From Gottfriedia solisilvae (GTDB lineage Bacteria > Bacillota > Bacilli > Bacillales > Bacillaceae_G), in NCBI RefSeq assembly GCF_002128405.1, contig NZ_NETJ01000003.1, positions 434,001 through 498,000 of the forward strand: DNA of 64,000 bases, read 5' to 3'. The notes beneath the pieces are model-generated. The model ran no database searches. It was not told where the DNA came from and saw only the letters and a program-made list of their open reading frames with translations. Each line of letters opens with the position of its first letter. The stretch's first letter is position 1. The translations under genes and the position numbers were made by a program. Below are positions 18,244-28,220 of the stretch, one piece after another.

Positions 18244-19173
18244 GTGGGACGTTACGTGCTACAAAGATTTATTTACATGTTTGTCACACTATTTTTAATT
18301 TGTACTGTTACATTTTTCTTGATGAAGTTATTACCAGGTTCTCCTTTACGAAATGCGGAGAAACTTACACCTGAGCAAAAGCAAATCATTTTTCATAAGT
18401 ATGGGCTAGATAAGCCAGTACCAGTTCAATATGCGAACTATATGAAAAATCTAGCAAAAGGTGATTTAGGAGTTTCATATAAATACGACAATCGTCCAGT
18501 AACAGATATGATTGTTGGTCGTATTGGTCCTTCTGCTCAATTAGGAGCACAAGCATTATTATTAGGTACATTTATGGGATTAATTTTTGGAATTATCGCA
18601 GCACTTAAAAATAATACAATTTATGATTATAGTGCTACCGTTCTAGCTGTTATAGGAATATCAATTCCATCATTCGTATTTGGGGCAATTCTACAGTTAT
18701 ATCTAGCAGTAAAATTCCCAATCTTCCCAGTAGCATATTGGGAAAGCTTTGCACATACGATCTTGCCGACAATTGCATTGTCAGTATTCGTAACAGCAAA
18801 CGTTGCTCGATTCTCTAGAACTGAGTTAATCGAGGTTATGAACTCTGAATATATCGTAACTGCGAAAGCAAAAGGTATTTCAAAAGTAGGAGTTATCATC
18901 AAACACGCATTACGTAATGCATTGATTCCAGTTGTAACAATTTTAGGGCCAATGGCTGTAAACTTAATGACTGGTACATTAGTTATCGAAAATATGTATG
19001 CTGTACCTGGACTAGGTTCTCAATTTGTTAACTCAATCGTAACAAATGACTACACAGTTATCATGGGTACTACCATCTTCTATAGTGCTTTATTATTATT
19101 AGTTATTTTCTTAGTAGATATTTTATACGGTGTTATTGATCCACGAATTCGTTTAGCGGGAGGTAATAAATAA
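18244..19173 (+). CDS. oppB: Oligopeptide ABC transporter permease
   Basis: 309 residues, GTG start after AAGGGGGTG. Six membrane spans and the inner-membrane-component signature EYIVTAKAKGISKVGVIIKH, which docks the ATPases. The N-terminal block MGRYVLQRFIYMFVTLFLIC is typical OppB. Forms the peptide channel with OppC. First intact gene of the opp operon; its stop overlaps the oppC start by one base. Confidence 0.95.
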   Translation: MGRYVLQRFIYMFVTLFLICTVTFFLMKLLPGSPLRNAEKLTPEQKQIIFHKYGLDKPVPVQYANYMKNLAKGDLGVSYKYDNRPVTDMIVGRIGPSAQLGAQALLLGTFMGLIFGIIAALKNNTIYDYSATVLAVIGISIPSFVFGAILQLYLAVKFPIFPVAYWESFAHTILPTIALSVFVTANVARFSRTELIEVMNSEYIVTAKAKGISKVGVIIKHALRNALIPVVTILGPMAVNLMTGTLVIENMYAVPGLGSQFVNSIVTNDYTVIMGTTIFYSALLLLVIFLVDILYGVIDPRIRLAGGNK

Positions 19174-20195
19174 TGAGTAACAACACAGCAAAAAAAATAC
19201 CATCAGATTTATTCCAACCTGCCGAATTGGATTTAATGAATGCTGAAAAAATTTCTAGACCTTCTGACTCATTTTGGAAGGATGCTAGAAGACGTTTCCT
19301 TAAAAACAAAGGTGCAATGTTAGGATTTACGATTTTAGGTATCTTACTAATTTTCGTATTATTTGGGCCAATGATGAGTGGTCACAAATATGATGATCAA
19401 GATTTAAAAAGAGCGAAATTACCACCAAAAATTGGTGTATTAGAAAATGTTAAATTCTTACCATTTGATGGCGTTGACCAATATGGTATTGACCAATATG
19501 AGAAGAAAAAGGTTACTGAGAACTTCTGGTTTGGTACAGATGATCTAGGTCGTGATATCTTTACTAGAACATGGGCTGGTGCTCGAGTTTCAATCTTAAT
19601 CGGTTTATTAGCAGCTACAATTGATATGTTAATTGGTGTAACATTCGGTGGTATTTCTGGATTCTACGGTGGTAGAGTCGATACGATTATGCAACGTTTT
19701 GCTGAAATCCTAATGGGTATTCCATATTTAATCGTAGTTATCTTGTTTATCTTAATTTTCAAAAACCCTGGTATTCTTTCAATCGCTTTAGCGATGGTTA
19801 TAACCGGTTGGGTAAGTATGTCGCGTATTGTACGTGGTCAAATGTTAAAATTAAAAAATCAAGAATTCGTATTAGCATCTAGAACATTAGGTGCAACAAA
19901 TGCAAGCTTAATTGGAAAACATTTAATCCCTAATATTATGGGTCCAATCATCGTAATGATGATGTTCACTATTCCAAGTGCGATCTTTGCTGAAGCATTC
20001 CTTAGCTTCATCGGTCTAGGAATTGCTCCACCAAAAGCATCATTAGGTTCATTAGTTAGTGACGGATTTAAGTCTTTACAAACTTTCCCTCATATGATGA
20101 TTATTCCGGCGATTGTAATCAGTTTACTAATTTTAAGTTTCAACTTAATTGCAGATGGATTACGCGACGCTTTAGATCCTAAAATGAGTAAATAA
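19173..20195 (+). CDS. oppC: Oligopeptide ABC transporter permease
   Basis: 340 residues. N-terminal cytoplasmic segment, a first span near residue 50, an extracellular loop of about 60 residues, then five spans. FGTDDLGRDIFTRTWAGAR and the EAA-type loop FVLASRTLGATNASLIGKH are diagnostic. Partner of OppB. Start overlaps the oppB stop (TAATG). Confidence 0.95.
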   Translation: MSNNTAKKIPSDLFQPAELDLMNAEKISRPSDSFWKDARRRFLKNKGAMLGFTILGILLIFVLFGPMMSGHKYDDQDLKRAKLPPKIGVLENVKFLPFDGVDQYGIDQYEKKKVTENFWFGTDDLGRDIFTRTWAGARVSILIGLLAATIDMLIGVTFGGISGFYGGRVDTIMQRFAEILMGIPYLIVVILFILIFKNPGILSIALAMVITGWVSMSRIVRGQMLKLKNQEFVLASRTLGATNASLIGKHLIPNIMGPIIVMMMFTIPSAIFAEAFLSFIGLGIAPPKASLGSLVSDGFKSLQTFPHMMIIPAIVISLLILSFNLIADGLRDALDPKMSK

Positions 20196-20216
20196 AGACT
20201 GGAAGGGGAATGAACG

Positions 20217-21266
20217 ATGAGTAAATTATTAGAAGTAAAAGATCTATGTGTCTCCTTTTATACTCATGCTGGTGAAGTCCAAGCAGTGCGCGGAGTTTCA
20301 TTTGATCTTAAAAAAGGTGAGACATTAGCAATCGTAGGTGAATCTGGTTCAGGTAAATCAGTTACATCAAAAGCTTTAATGGGGTTAATTCCAAACCCAC
20401 CAGGTAAAATTAAATCAGGTGAAATTTTATTTGACGGAAAAGACCTGGCTAAACTTAGTGATAAAGAAATGCAAAATATTCGTGGTAAAGAAATTTCAAT
20501 GATTTTCCAGGATCCAATGACATCATTAAATCCAACATTAACAATTGGATATCAGATCATGGAAGGTCTTCTTAAACACCAAAAGATGAGCAAAACTGAA
20601 GCGAAAAAAATTGCTTTAGAATTAATCAATCTTGTTGGTATTCCTAAAGCTGAAGAGCGTTTCAAACAATACCCTCACCAATTCTCTGGTGGTATGAGAC
20701 AACGTGTTGTTATTGCGATGGCGTTAGCTTGTAATCCAAAATTATTAATTGCCGATGAGCCTACAACAGCTCTTGACGTTACAATTCAAGCTCAAATCTT
20801 AGAGCTTATGAAAGATATTCAAAGAAAAACTGATTCTGCAATTATCTTCATTACACATGATTTAGGTGTAGTAGCAAACGTTGCAGATAAAGTAGCGGTT
20901 ATGTATGCAGGTAGAGTAGTTGAATTTGGAACTGTTGATGATGTGTTCTATAACCCTCAACACCCATATACTTGGGGACTTCTTGCTTCAATGCCAGATT
21001 TAGATAATGAACAAGGTCAGGAATTAGTAGCAATCCCTGGTACACCACCAGATCTATTAAATCCACCTAAAGGTGATGCGTTTGCACCTCGTAACCCAAA
21101 TGCTTTAAAAATTGATTTTGAAATGGAACCTCCAATGTTCAAAGTGTCTGATACACATTACGCTGCTACATGGTTATTACATGAAGATGCACCAAAGGTA
21201 TTACCACCTGAGGCTGTTCAGAAGCGTATCCGACGTATGAAAGAAGGTGAAGTAAATGTCAAATAA
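20217..21266 (+). CDS. oppD: Oligopeptide ABC transporter ATPase
   Basis: 349 residues. Walker A GESGSGKS (residues 40-47), Q-loop in [12 protein letters not shown], signature FSGGMRQR, Walker [13 protein letters not shown]. The C-terminal oligopeptide/dipeptide extension ([18 protein letters not shown]) is present. Hydrolyses ATP for import together with OppF. AAGGGGAATG lies before the ATG. Confidence 0.95.
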   Translation: MSKLLEVKDLCVSFYTHAGEVQAVRGVSFDLKKGETLAIVGESGSGKSVTSKALMGLIPNPPGKIKSGEILFDGKDLAKLSDKEMQNIRGKEISMIFQDPMTSLNPTLTIGYQIMEGLLKHQKMSKTEAKKIALELINLVGIPKAEERFKQYPHQFSGGMRQRVVIAMALACNPKLLIADEPTTALDVTIQAQILELMKDIQRKTDSAIIFITHDLGVVANVADKVAVMYAGRVVEFGTVDDVFYNPQHPYTWGLLASMPDLDNEQGQELVAIPGTPPDLLNPPKGDAFAPRNPNALKIDFEMEPPMFKVSDTHYAATWLLHEDAPKVLPPEAVQKRIRRMKEGEVNVK

Positions 21267-22191
21267 AGCAGATAAATTAGTTGAAGTTAAAAATTTAAAA
21301 CAATATTTTAGTACAGGTAAAACAACTGTTAAAGCAATTGATGATGTTACATTTGACATTTATCGTGGTGAAACTTTTGGTTTAGTAGGTGAGTCAGGTT
21401 CTGGTAAATCTACAACTGGACGTGCAATCATTCGTTTATACAATGCGACAGACGGCCAAGTAATTTTCGACGGAGAAGATGTACATGGTAAGAAAAATCG
21501 TAAAGAGTTAAAGAAATTTAACCGTCGTATGCAAATGATTTTCCAAGACCCATACGCTTCATTAAATCCACGTATGAAAGTTGCAGATATCATTGCTGAA
21601 GGTATTGATATTCATGGCTTAGCTCGTAACAAAGAAGAGCGTATGAAAATGGTTTATGATTTACTTGAAACAGTTGGTTTAAATAAAGAACATGCTAACC
21701 GTTTCCCACACGAATTCTCAGGTGGTCAACGTCAACGTATTGGTATCGCTAGAGCACTAGCAGTACAACCGGACTTTATTATTGCCGATGAGCCAATTTC
21801 AGCTCTTGACGTTTCGATTCAAGCGCAGGTTGTTAACTTAATGAGAAAGTTACAACAAGAAAAAGGATTAACATATTTATTTATCGCCCACGATTTATCA
21901 ATGGTTAAGTACATTAGTGATCGTATTGGTGTAATGTACCATGGGAAAATCGTTGAATTAGCAGATAGTGATGAATTATATAATCATCCAATGCACCCAT
22001 ATACAAAATCATTATTATCAGCGATTCCACTTCCGGATCCTGATTATGAGCGCAATCGTAAACGTATCGTTTATGATCCATCTCAACATGATTATACAAA
22101 TGAAGAACCAAAGTTACGTGAAGTTCGTCCAGGACACTTCGTACTTTGTTCTGAAGCAGAATTTAAAAACTATCAACAACTTTATAAGTAA
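21256..22191 (+). CDS. oppF: Oligopeptide ABC transporter ATPase
   Basis: 311 residues. Walker [10 protein letters not shown], signature FSGGQRQRIG, Walker B FIIADEPISALD, and a C-terminal extension HPMHPYTKSLLSAIPLPDPD. The start overlaps the end of oppD by 11 bases, so translation is probably coupled. Last gene of the operon, followed by a terminator. Confidence 0.95.
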   Translation: MSNKADKLVEVKNLKQYFSTGKTTVKAIDDVTFDIYRGETFGLVGESGSGKSTTGRAIIRLYNATDGQVIFDGEDVHGKKNRKELKKFNRRMQMIFQDPYASLNPRMKVADIIAEGIDIHGLARNKEERMKMVYDLLETVGLNKEHANRFPHEFSGGQRQRIGIARALAVQPDFIIADEPISALDVSIQAQVVNLMRKLQQEKGLTYLFIAHDLSMVKYISDRIGVMYHGKIVELADSDELYNHPMHPYTKSLLSAIPLPDPDYERNRKRIVYDPSQHDYTNEEPKLREVRPGHFVLCSEAEFKNYQQLYK

Positions 22192-22196
22192 TAAAG

Positions 22197-22228
22197 AAAA
22201 ACCTAGTGAGTCTTCACTAGGTTTTTTG
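22197..22228 (+). terminator. Terminator of oppBCDF
   Basis: AAAACCTAGTGA / TCACTAGGTTTT with a 4-base loop and a T-run. Confidence 0.9.
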
Positions 22229-22305
22229 TTATACAAAAATTGTACATGTTTATAAACAAGAAATAGAATAAATGACGAGTTCGTCAGAAGTGCTAAAAAT
22301 GGCAG

Positions 22306-22336
22306 AAAAAAAGGAATAAGATTGATCTTATTCCTC
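22306..22336 (-). terminator. Terminator of the 22343-22546 gene
   Basis: On the minus strand GGAATAAGA / TCTTATTCC with a short loop, then TTTTTTT, a few bases past the stop codon. Confidence 0.8.
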
Positions 22337-22342
22337 AGTTGG

Positions 22343-22546
22343 TCAATATGTTTTTTTGCGGAAATTTCCTTTGCCACCAACTTGTTTAAAATTGGCTGAC
22401 ATTTTGTTAGACATATCAACAAATTGGCTTTTTTTATTTCGGCCAAATATTTTTTCGCCTATAGCGTTTGTAAATACACCATTTAATGCAGTGATTCCAA
22501 TCACTAATACTGCAACGATTGAAAGATCAATAAAATATTCGTACAT
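22343..22546 (-). CDS. Small single-span membrane protein
   Basis: 67 residues. Residues 4-25 are hydrophobic (FIDLSIVAVLVIGITALNGV), followed by a basic cytoplasmic-type tail (FGRNKKSQ, GGKGNFRKK). TAGGAGGCAC lies 7 bases before the ATG, and its own terminator follows, so it is likely real. I do not recognise the family. It sits between the opp operon and spxA. Confidence 0.65.
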   Translation of the reverse strand: MYEYFIDLSIVAVLVIGITALNGVFTNAIGEKIFGRNKKSQFVDMSNKMSANFKQVGGKGNFRKKTY

Positions 22547-22862
22547 TAGATGTGCCTCCTAAAAATGTAAGCGTTACTACTATTGTATTAGAAAGTGAAA
22601 GAATAATAAAGGGGTAATCGCGTTATTTAGTTTAATAATGAGTATATTAATAAGTTTTAAAATTTACTGAAAATTGTACACCTTTTGTATAAGTTTTTTT
22701 AAATTTTTTTACAAATTGGTCTATATTTCTAACGTACAATACGGTATAATGTGAACATATAGTGATAGATTAAACTTATTATAAATAACAAATTCTTATA
22801 AATAACATCATAATAACTATATAACTTTTTCATAAGGATAACATAGTTAGGGGGAGAGCAAT
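22547..22862 (+). promoter_or_regulatory. spxA upstream region
   Basis: No gene seen. TATAAT at 22745-22750 is a good -10 box, but no good -35 box lies 16-18 bases upstream. The ~110-base leader from there to spxA is very AT-rich. In B. subtilis spxA has several promoters; I cannot assign others here. Confidence 0.4.
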
Positions 22863-23261
22863 ATGGTAATTTTATATAATTCACCAAGTTGTACGTCTTG
22901 TCGTAAAGCTAAATTGTGGTTAGAAGAGAATCATATTCCATATAAAGAGAGAAACATCTTTTCAGAACCATTATCAATCAATGAAATTAAACAAATTTTA
23001 CGCATGACTGAAAGTGGAACTGATGAAATTATTTCAACGAGATCTAAAATATTCCAAGAATTAAATGTAGATTTAGAAAGCCTTCCACTGCAAGATTTAT
23101 ATGAAATCATTCAAAAACATCCTGGTTTATTAAGAAGACCAATTATAATTGATGAAAAAAGATTACAAGTTGGTTATAACGAGGATGAAATTAGAAGATT
23201 TTTACCACGTTCAGTAAGAACATATCAATTACGAGAAGCTCAACGCTTAGTAAATGAGTAA
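22863..23261 (+). CDS. spxA: Global redox-stress regulator Spx
   Basis: 132 residues, full length. ArsC-like thioredoxin fold with the redox switch C10-T-S-C13 and the LLRRPIIID block (Arg92) seen in active Spx proteins. Spx binds the RNA polymerase alpha subunit C-terminal domain, activates thiol-stress genes and is degraded by ClpXP with the adaptor SpxH. Ribosome site TAGGGGGAG. Its turnover factors mecA and spxH are both within 8 kb. Terminator shared with yjbE. Confidence 0.95.
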   Translation: MVILYNSPSCTSCRKAKLWLEENHIPYKERNIFSEPLSINEIKQILRMTESGTDEIISTRSKIFQELNVDLESLPLQDLYEIIQKHPGLLRRPIIIDEKRLQVGYNEDEIRRFLPRSVRTYQLREAQRLVNE

Positions 23262-23347
23262 AATTATAAACTGAATTGTGAAAAAAGATACAATTATTGA
23301 TTTGCATTCTCAATCATATTGAACAAATATCTAGTCATAAAATAATA

Positions 23348-23392
23348 AAAAGCTGTAAAAAGTATCATTGATACTTTTTACAGCTTTATTTT
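23348..23392. terminator. Bidirectional terminator between spxA and yjbE
   Basis: Long stem AAAGCTGTAAAAAGTATC / GATACTTTTTACAGCTTT with a 3-base loop and T/A runs on both sides. Confidence 0.92.
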
Positions 23393-23403
23393 TTTCACAA
23401 TAT

Positions 23404-24081
23404 TTAAGAAGGCTTTCTTCGATATCTTATAGAATTAAAATAAAAACCTATTAATAGAGTGATAAAAACGCAGAGGAGGCAAACGATTAATTCCAAATCG
23501 GTTCTTCCATTAATGTACTGATAAATAATCGGTTCCTCAATTAACATCTTACTTGCTGTAATAGCAAGTACTGATGCACCAACAAAGCTTAGAATTGGAT
23601 AACGTTCTAATAACCAAAGAACAATCTTACTTCCCCAAATGATAATTGGAATTGAAATTGATAGTCCTAGAATAACAAGCGTTGGATTTCCATTGGAAGC
23701 TCCAGCAATTGCTAAAACATTATCAATACCCATCACTAAGTCCGCAAACACTATTGTTCGTACTGCATGGAAAACAGTATAGTTTTCTTTAACAGCTGAC
23801 AAATTGTCGTCTTCTTGAATAATTAGCTTACATGCTATGTATAAAAGTAATATTCCGCCGATTAAATGAAGGAAAGGAACTTTTAAGACATAAATTGCTC
23901 CAACTGTTAATACAATTCGTAAAACGATTGCGGTAACACTACCAAAAATAATTGCGATATTACGCTGTTTTAAAGGCAGCTTCCTACACGCCAATGCGAT
24001 AACAATCGCGTTATCTCCACCTAATACGATGTCAATCGTGACAATCATAAAGATGGACCATATGTACGGTAGATCAATCAT
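23404..24081 (-). CDS. yjbE: TerC-family membrane protein YjbE
   Basis: 225 residues, about seven membrane spans. TerC motifs are visible: TIDIVLGGDNAIVIALACR near residue 20 and FADLVMGIDNVLAIAGAS near residue 120, both with the metal-binding-type Asp/Asn pair. TerC relatives in Bacillus take part in manganese export; the ion for YjbE is inferred. AGGTGA precedes the ATG. Syntenic with B. subtilis, between spxA and mecA. Confidence 0.9.
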   Translation of the reverse strand: MIDLPYIWSIFMIVTIDIVLGGDNAIVIALACRKLPLKQRNIAIIFGSVTAIVLRIVLTVGAIYVLKVPFLHLIGGILLLYIACKLIIQEDDNLSAVKENYTVFHAVRTIVFADLVMGIDNVLAIAGASNGNPTLVILGLSISIPIIIWGSKIVLWLLERYPILSFVGASVLAITASKMLIEEPIIYQYINGRTDLELIVCLLCVFITLLIGFYFNSIRYRRKPS

Positions 24082-24407
24082 GAATTCACCTCACTAAGTA
24101 TTGTCTTTAAAACTGATTGTCCTAATAATAATAGGTATATGATGATTTTAAAAAAATAGGTGAATTTTATTTCCATAAATTGAATTCATATCATAAAATA
24201 TAATTGTAGTTACTATTCGCATTTACTTTTTTTTCATGGTAAGATAGATAAAAATTTACCTTTTAGGCTAATTTTTTATCAATTGCTTAACTAAATTACT
24301 ATTTCAATATTTTATATTTTCGTCATAAATACATGTACTTTAATGAATGTAATTATTCCATTTCGTCTAACGCAATTACTTGTTGTTCAATAAGGAGGGG
24401 GAAAACA
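24082..24407. other. Intergenic region between divergent yjbE and mecA
   Basis: AT-rich with no gene, hairpin or clear operator. It must hold promoters for both flanking genes, but I see no convincing pair of boxes, nor the conserved core of a yybP-ykoY manganese riboswitch on either strand. Confidence 0.4.
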
Positions 24408-25085
24408 ATGGAAATAGAAAGAATCAATGAAAATACGTTTAAGTTCTCCATATCCTACTTAGACATTGAAGAAAGAGGATTCTCGAAGGATGAAGTCTGG
24501 TTAGATCGAGAAAGAAGTGAAGAACTTTTCTGGGAATTAATAGACGAAGCACATTTAACAGAGGAATTCATTGCTGGTGGCCCCCTATGGATCCAGGTAC
24601 AGGCACTAGACAATGGTCTTGAAGTTGTCGTCACAAAAGCTGTAATTTCTAAAGATGGCAAAAAAGTTGAAGTTAATTTAGGTGAAGGTGAAAAGAATTT
24701 AGAAATACCTTTTCTAAATGTCGATGATGATGATGATGATACTGAAGATGATGAAGAAGATGACGATATATATGAAGTAATGGATGAAGAAGACTATGAA
24801 CTCATTATGTACTTCAAAAGTTTAGAAGACTTTATCTCATTATCTCATGCAATTCAGCAAGAATCATTTGAAAGCTCATTATATTCACACCAAGGTAATT
24901 ACTATCTACATGTGAAGTTTGACGATAGTGCTTACGATGAACTACAAATAGATTATTTATCATCAATGTTGCTTGAATACGGACATCGTTCCAAGGTAAC
25001 TATACATGTATTAGAAGAATATGGTAAATTAATTCACCAAAGTACAGCAATACCACATTTTAAATCTATTTTTCCATTACTGTAA
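24408..25085 (+). CDS. mecA: ClpC adaptor protein MecA
   Basis: 225 residues from the ATG at 24408, which follows AAGGAGGGGG; the open frame begins 25 codons earlier without a site. The N-terminal domain (MEIERINENTFKFSISYLDI) recruits substrates such as ComK. A very acidic linker (runs of Asp/Glu at about residues 105-130) joins the C-terminal domain (YFKSLEDFISLSHAIQ) that binds and activates ClpC. Delivers ComK to ClpCP and so restrains competence. The linker is long and Asp-rich. Confidence 0.95.
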   Translation: MEIERINENTFKFSISYLDIEERGFSKDEVWLDRERSEELFWELIDEAHLTEEFIAGGPLWIQVQALDNGLEVVVTKAVISKDGKKVEVNLGEGEKNLEIPFLNVDDDDDDTEDDEEDDDIYEVMDEEDYELIMYFKSLEDFISLSHAIQQESFESSLYSHQGNYYLHVKFDDSAYDELQIDYLSSMLLEYGHRSKVTIHVLEEYGKLIHQSTAIPHFKSIFPLL

Positions 25086-25135
25086 TAGCCGATGCCTTAA
25101 GTATCGGTTTCTTTTCTTTTAAAAGGAGATTTTTT

Positions 25136-26683
25136 ATGCAATTTAGACTAAAAATTTTAATATTTTTATCAATAGTACTATGCATATTATACTTTGCTTC
25201 TCCATCGATTAAGTTTATATGGCTAATGAATTTTGCTTTTTTTGAGAAGTCTACTGTATTTCGAACAATTAGTATTCTATTTTCATTAACCGCAATAGGT
25301 GTATCAATTATCATTTTCCTCGAGAATAGAAATCCTGCAAGAACTTTAACATGGATTGTCATTTTAGCGATTTTTCCTGTCATAGGTTTCTTCTTTTATT
25401 TACTTTTTGGACAAAACTATCAAAAAAAGAGAGTATACAGAAAAAAAGCAATTAATGATCAAAACGCTTCTGAATTATTAAGACAATCCAACAATCTAGA
25501 GGTAAAAGAATTCTTAGTTACTCATAAAAGATTGGAGTATTTAATAAATATTGCATCAAAGCAAAGTAATATACCAGTCACAATGAACACACAAACAAAA
25601 GTACTAACAAACGGAAGTGAAACATTTCCAAAAATAATCGAAGAACTCAAAAAAGCCAAACATCATATTCATATTGAATTCTATATTGTAAGAGATGATG
25701 ATATTGGACAGAAAATAAAAGAAGTACTCATCGAAAAAGCAATGAATGGGGTCAAAGTTCGATTCCTATATGATGCAGTTGGAAGTTGGAAATTATCTAG
25801 AACATTCGTGAAAGATTTAAAAAAAGCTGGAGTTGAAATTTTAGCTTTTTCACCTGTGACAGTGCCGGTATTAAACGATACGATTAATTATCGTAATCAC
25901 CGTAAGATTGTTGTGATTGATTCTAAAGTCGGTTTTGTCGGGGGATTAAATATCGGGGATGAATATTTAGGTAAGGATCAATATTTCGGTAAATGGAGAG
26001 ACACTCATTTATATTTAAATGGTGAAGGTGTTAGGTCACTACAGTTTGTATTTTTACAAGATTGGTATTATATGACGAATGAGTTTATAGATGATCCTGA
26101 GTACTTTGAGATCCCAACCGAGAATATACAATCAACAGGGGCCATTCAACTAGTATCTGGTGGACCTGATCGAAAACAAGAAGTCATTAAAGATTTGTTT
26201 TTTGCGATGATTACAAGTGCAAGAGATAGCATTTTAATTGCTTCACCTTACTTTGTTCCTGATGACGATCTATTAACTGCTCTAAAAGTGGCTGCAAATG
26301 GTGGAGTGAAAGTAAAGATTTTGATGCCAGACAGACCAGATAAGAAAATTGTTTTCTATGCATCTCGTTCATACTTTCCAGAATTATTGGAAGCAGGTGT
26401 AGAGATTTATGAATATAAACAAGGCTTCTTACACAGTAAAATATTAATTGTGGATGGAGAAGTTGCATCTGTCGGTACAGCCAATATGGATATGAGAAGT
26501 TTTCATTTGAATTTTGAAGTTACAGCATTTTTATATTTAGAAGAAAGCATTAAGCACTTAGTAAAAGACTTCCAGCAAGATCTATTAGATTCTGCCCCGA
26601 TTCTTTTAAATGAATTTAAGAAAAGACCAATTTATAAGAGAATAATGGAATCGTTATCAAGATTAATGGCACCATTACTTTAA
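25136..26683 (+). CDS. cls: Cardiolipin synthase
   Basis: 515 residues. Two N-terminal membrane spans (residues ~5-25 and ~38-60, plus a third ~75-95), then two phospholipase-D HKD motifs: HRKIVVID from His255 and HSKILIVDG from His433, each followed by GSxN-type residues (GGLNIGDE, GTANMDMR). Joins two phosphatidylglycerols into cardiolipin at the membrane. AAAAGGAG lies 8 bases before the ATG. It stands between mecA and coiA, unlike in B. subtilis. Confidence 0.93.
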   Translation: MQFRLKILIFLSIVLCILYFASPSIKFIWLMNFAFFEKSTVFRTISILFSLTAIGVSIIIFLENRNPARTLTWIVILAIFPVIGFFFYLLFGQNYQKKRVYRKKAINDQNASELLRQSNNLEVKEFLVTHKRLEYLINIASKQSNIPVTMNTQTKVLTNGSETFPKIIEELKKAKHHIHIEFYIVRDDDIGQKIKEVLIEKAMNGVKVRFLYDAVGSWKLSRTFVKDLKKAGVEILAFSPVTVPVLNDTINYRNHRKIVVIDSKVGFVGGLNIGDEYLGKDQYFGKWRDTHLYLNGEGVRSLQFVFLQDWYYMTNEFIDDPEYFEIPTENIQSTGAIQLVSGGPDRKQEVIKDLFFAMITSARDSILIASPYFVPDDDLLTALKVAANGGVKVKILMPDRPDKKIVFYASRSYFPELLEAGVEIYEYKQGFLHSKILIVDGEVASVGTANMDMRSFHLNFEVTAFLYLEESIKHLVKDFQQDLLDSAPILLNEFKKRPIYKRIMESLSRLMAPLL

Positions 26684-26756
26684 AAAAACTATTACAAGAT
26701 GAACTTTCATTTTGTGGTGGTTTTTTTATTTTTTCTAAAGGCTCTGTTAAAAAAGT

Positions 26757-26875
26757 ATTTTGATTTCCATTTCATGTACTTCGCTTTCCATGGGGCTCGA
26801 CTTGAGCCTCCCGGGTCCACACGATGTGAAATATATTGTCCAACGAAGTTCATCGCACGACTCTCGGAAAGCCAG
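26757..26875 (+). repeat. Family 2 intergenic repeat, copy 2 (diverged)
   Basis: The left half keeps the family hallmark TTCGCTTTCCATGGGGCTC...GAGCCTC; the right half has diverged from the other three copies. It lies in the gap between cls and coiA. A short open frame across it is a chance by-product. Confidence 0.6.
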
Positions 26876-26976
26876 CAATAAGTCCTTTATTTTAGCATAT
26901 GAAAATTCGATTTTAGTGATTTTGCAGGAGGAATGAAATTAATGGGGGAACTATTTAAGTAGAAAGGGGCGATAGA

Positions 26977-28191
26977 ATGATCAATGCACTTGATAAATTT
27001 GAGAATCAAATAAATTTATTTGAAATGAAAAGTAGTACTAGTTCATTCGAGATTAAAAAATTGGGACCATTTAAATGTCCGATCTGTAAAAAACAAGTCT
27101 TACTAAAGTTAGGAATGAAAAGAAGAGCCCATTTTGCTCATATTAGTGTATCTGAATGTAAAAATGCACGAAAAGAAAGTAAAGAGCACTATGATGGCAA
27201 ATACGATCTTTATGAATACTTTAAAAGGATAGGAGGAAGGGTTTATATTGAAAAATATATTGATTCAATTCAACAGCGTCCAGACATTTTAGTAGAATTC
27301 AATAATTATGTAATTTGTATAGAATACCAATGTTCTATCATTCCATTACCACAAATCATTGATCGAACTAAGTCTTATCATGATATTTCTCTGAAAGTTT
27401 TATGGATTCTAGGCATGAACATGCATTTACCAAAATCTAAATTCACATATGCATTAAATTCGTTAGCAATTTATTGTTTAGGAAACTCCCAACATTCAAC
27501 CCTCTGTTTTTACGATCCATCTAAAAGAATATTTGTGAAACTATCCTCACTAATAGCCTTTTCTCCAACTATATTTGTAGGTATGAAATCGAGTTGTAAA
27601 ATTGAAAATTGTACTCCCACACAATTAATTTCTCAAGTGAAAATGGATAAAAATGATTTCGTCACCGCATGGTGTGCATTAAAAAAGAGTTATCGCAAAA
27701 AACAGCATTTATATTATAAGGGGAGCTTTTATCCACTCAAGGAACATTTATATACCCTTCAAATAGATTATTTACCAGCGGTTATTGGTGTACCTTTAGC
27801 GTGCAATTACTTATTAAATGAACATTGTATTGTATGGCAGGGGATATTATTTCTCAATTTTATCCATTCTAAAAAGATTGGTGAAATGGTTTTTGAAAAA
27901 GAAATAAGTGATTTTTTCTTTCAACAAATAGAAACAGGAATATGGAGAGTAAATGTAGTTAGTCATAAAGATATAAGTAATTTGGAGAACTGTGTAGAAA
28001 ATTATATTCATTTTCTAGAGCAAATTGGAATCGTAAAACAGATAAAAAATGGTAAAATAATGAAGATAGCGGATGCTATTATTCCAAAATCATTCCAGCA
28101 TGCCTTGGATGAAGACTGTCTGGCAGCAAGTACTGCATTTGAATTGCTGTTTCACACTTTAACTGATAATCAGACACTGGAATGTTATTAA
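26977..28191 (+). CDS. coiA: Competence protein CoiA
   Basis: 404 residues, full length. An N-terminal zinc-finger-like region CPICKKQ...HFAHIS (residues ~35-55), then a PD-(D/E)xK-type nuclease-like core: D103 in RPDILVEF, E116 and Q118 in ICIEYQCS. CoiA is needed for transformation of incoming DNA. Its place next to mecA and pepF is as in other Bacillus. AAAGGGGCGA lies before the ATG. A six-codon open frame with its own AGGAGG (26926-26962) ends 14 bases upstream. Confidence 0.92.
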   Translation: MINALDKFENQINLFEMKSSTSSFEIKKLGPFKCPICKKQVLLKLGMKRRAHFAHISVSECKNARKESKEHYDGKYDLYEYFKRIGGRVYIEKYIDSIQQRPDILVEFNNYVICIEYQCSIIPLPQIIDRTKSYHDISLKVLWILGMNMHLPKSKFTYALNSLAIYCLGNSQHSTLCFYDPSKRIFVKLSSLIAFSPTIFVGMKSSCKIENCTPTQLISQVKMDKNDFVTAWCALKKSYRKKQHLYYKGSFYPLKEHLYTLQIDYLPAVIGVPLACNYLLNEHCIVWQGILFLNFIHSKKIGEMVFEKEISDFFFQQIETGIWRVNVVSHKDISNLENCVENYIHFLEQIGIVKQIKNGKIMKIADAIIPKSFQHALDEDCLAASTAFELLFHTLTDNQTLECY

Positions 28192-28220
28192 TACTAATAA
28201 TAATTTTAGGGGGATTAGTC

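Noticed and set aside
24082-24407. Looked for a yybP-ykoY manganese riboswitch before the TerC-family gene yjbE
   Set aside because: The conserved riboswitch core sequences are not present on either strand.
25136-26683. cls between mecA and coiA considered as a foreign insertion
   Set aside because: Codon use and ribosome site are like the neighbours, and I recall the same order in the B. cereus group, so it is probably ancestral for this lineage.
26699-26881. Open frame of 60 codons after cls
   Set aside because: It reads through a family 2 repeat, has no ribosome site and no family-like sequence.
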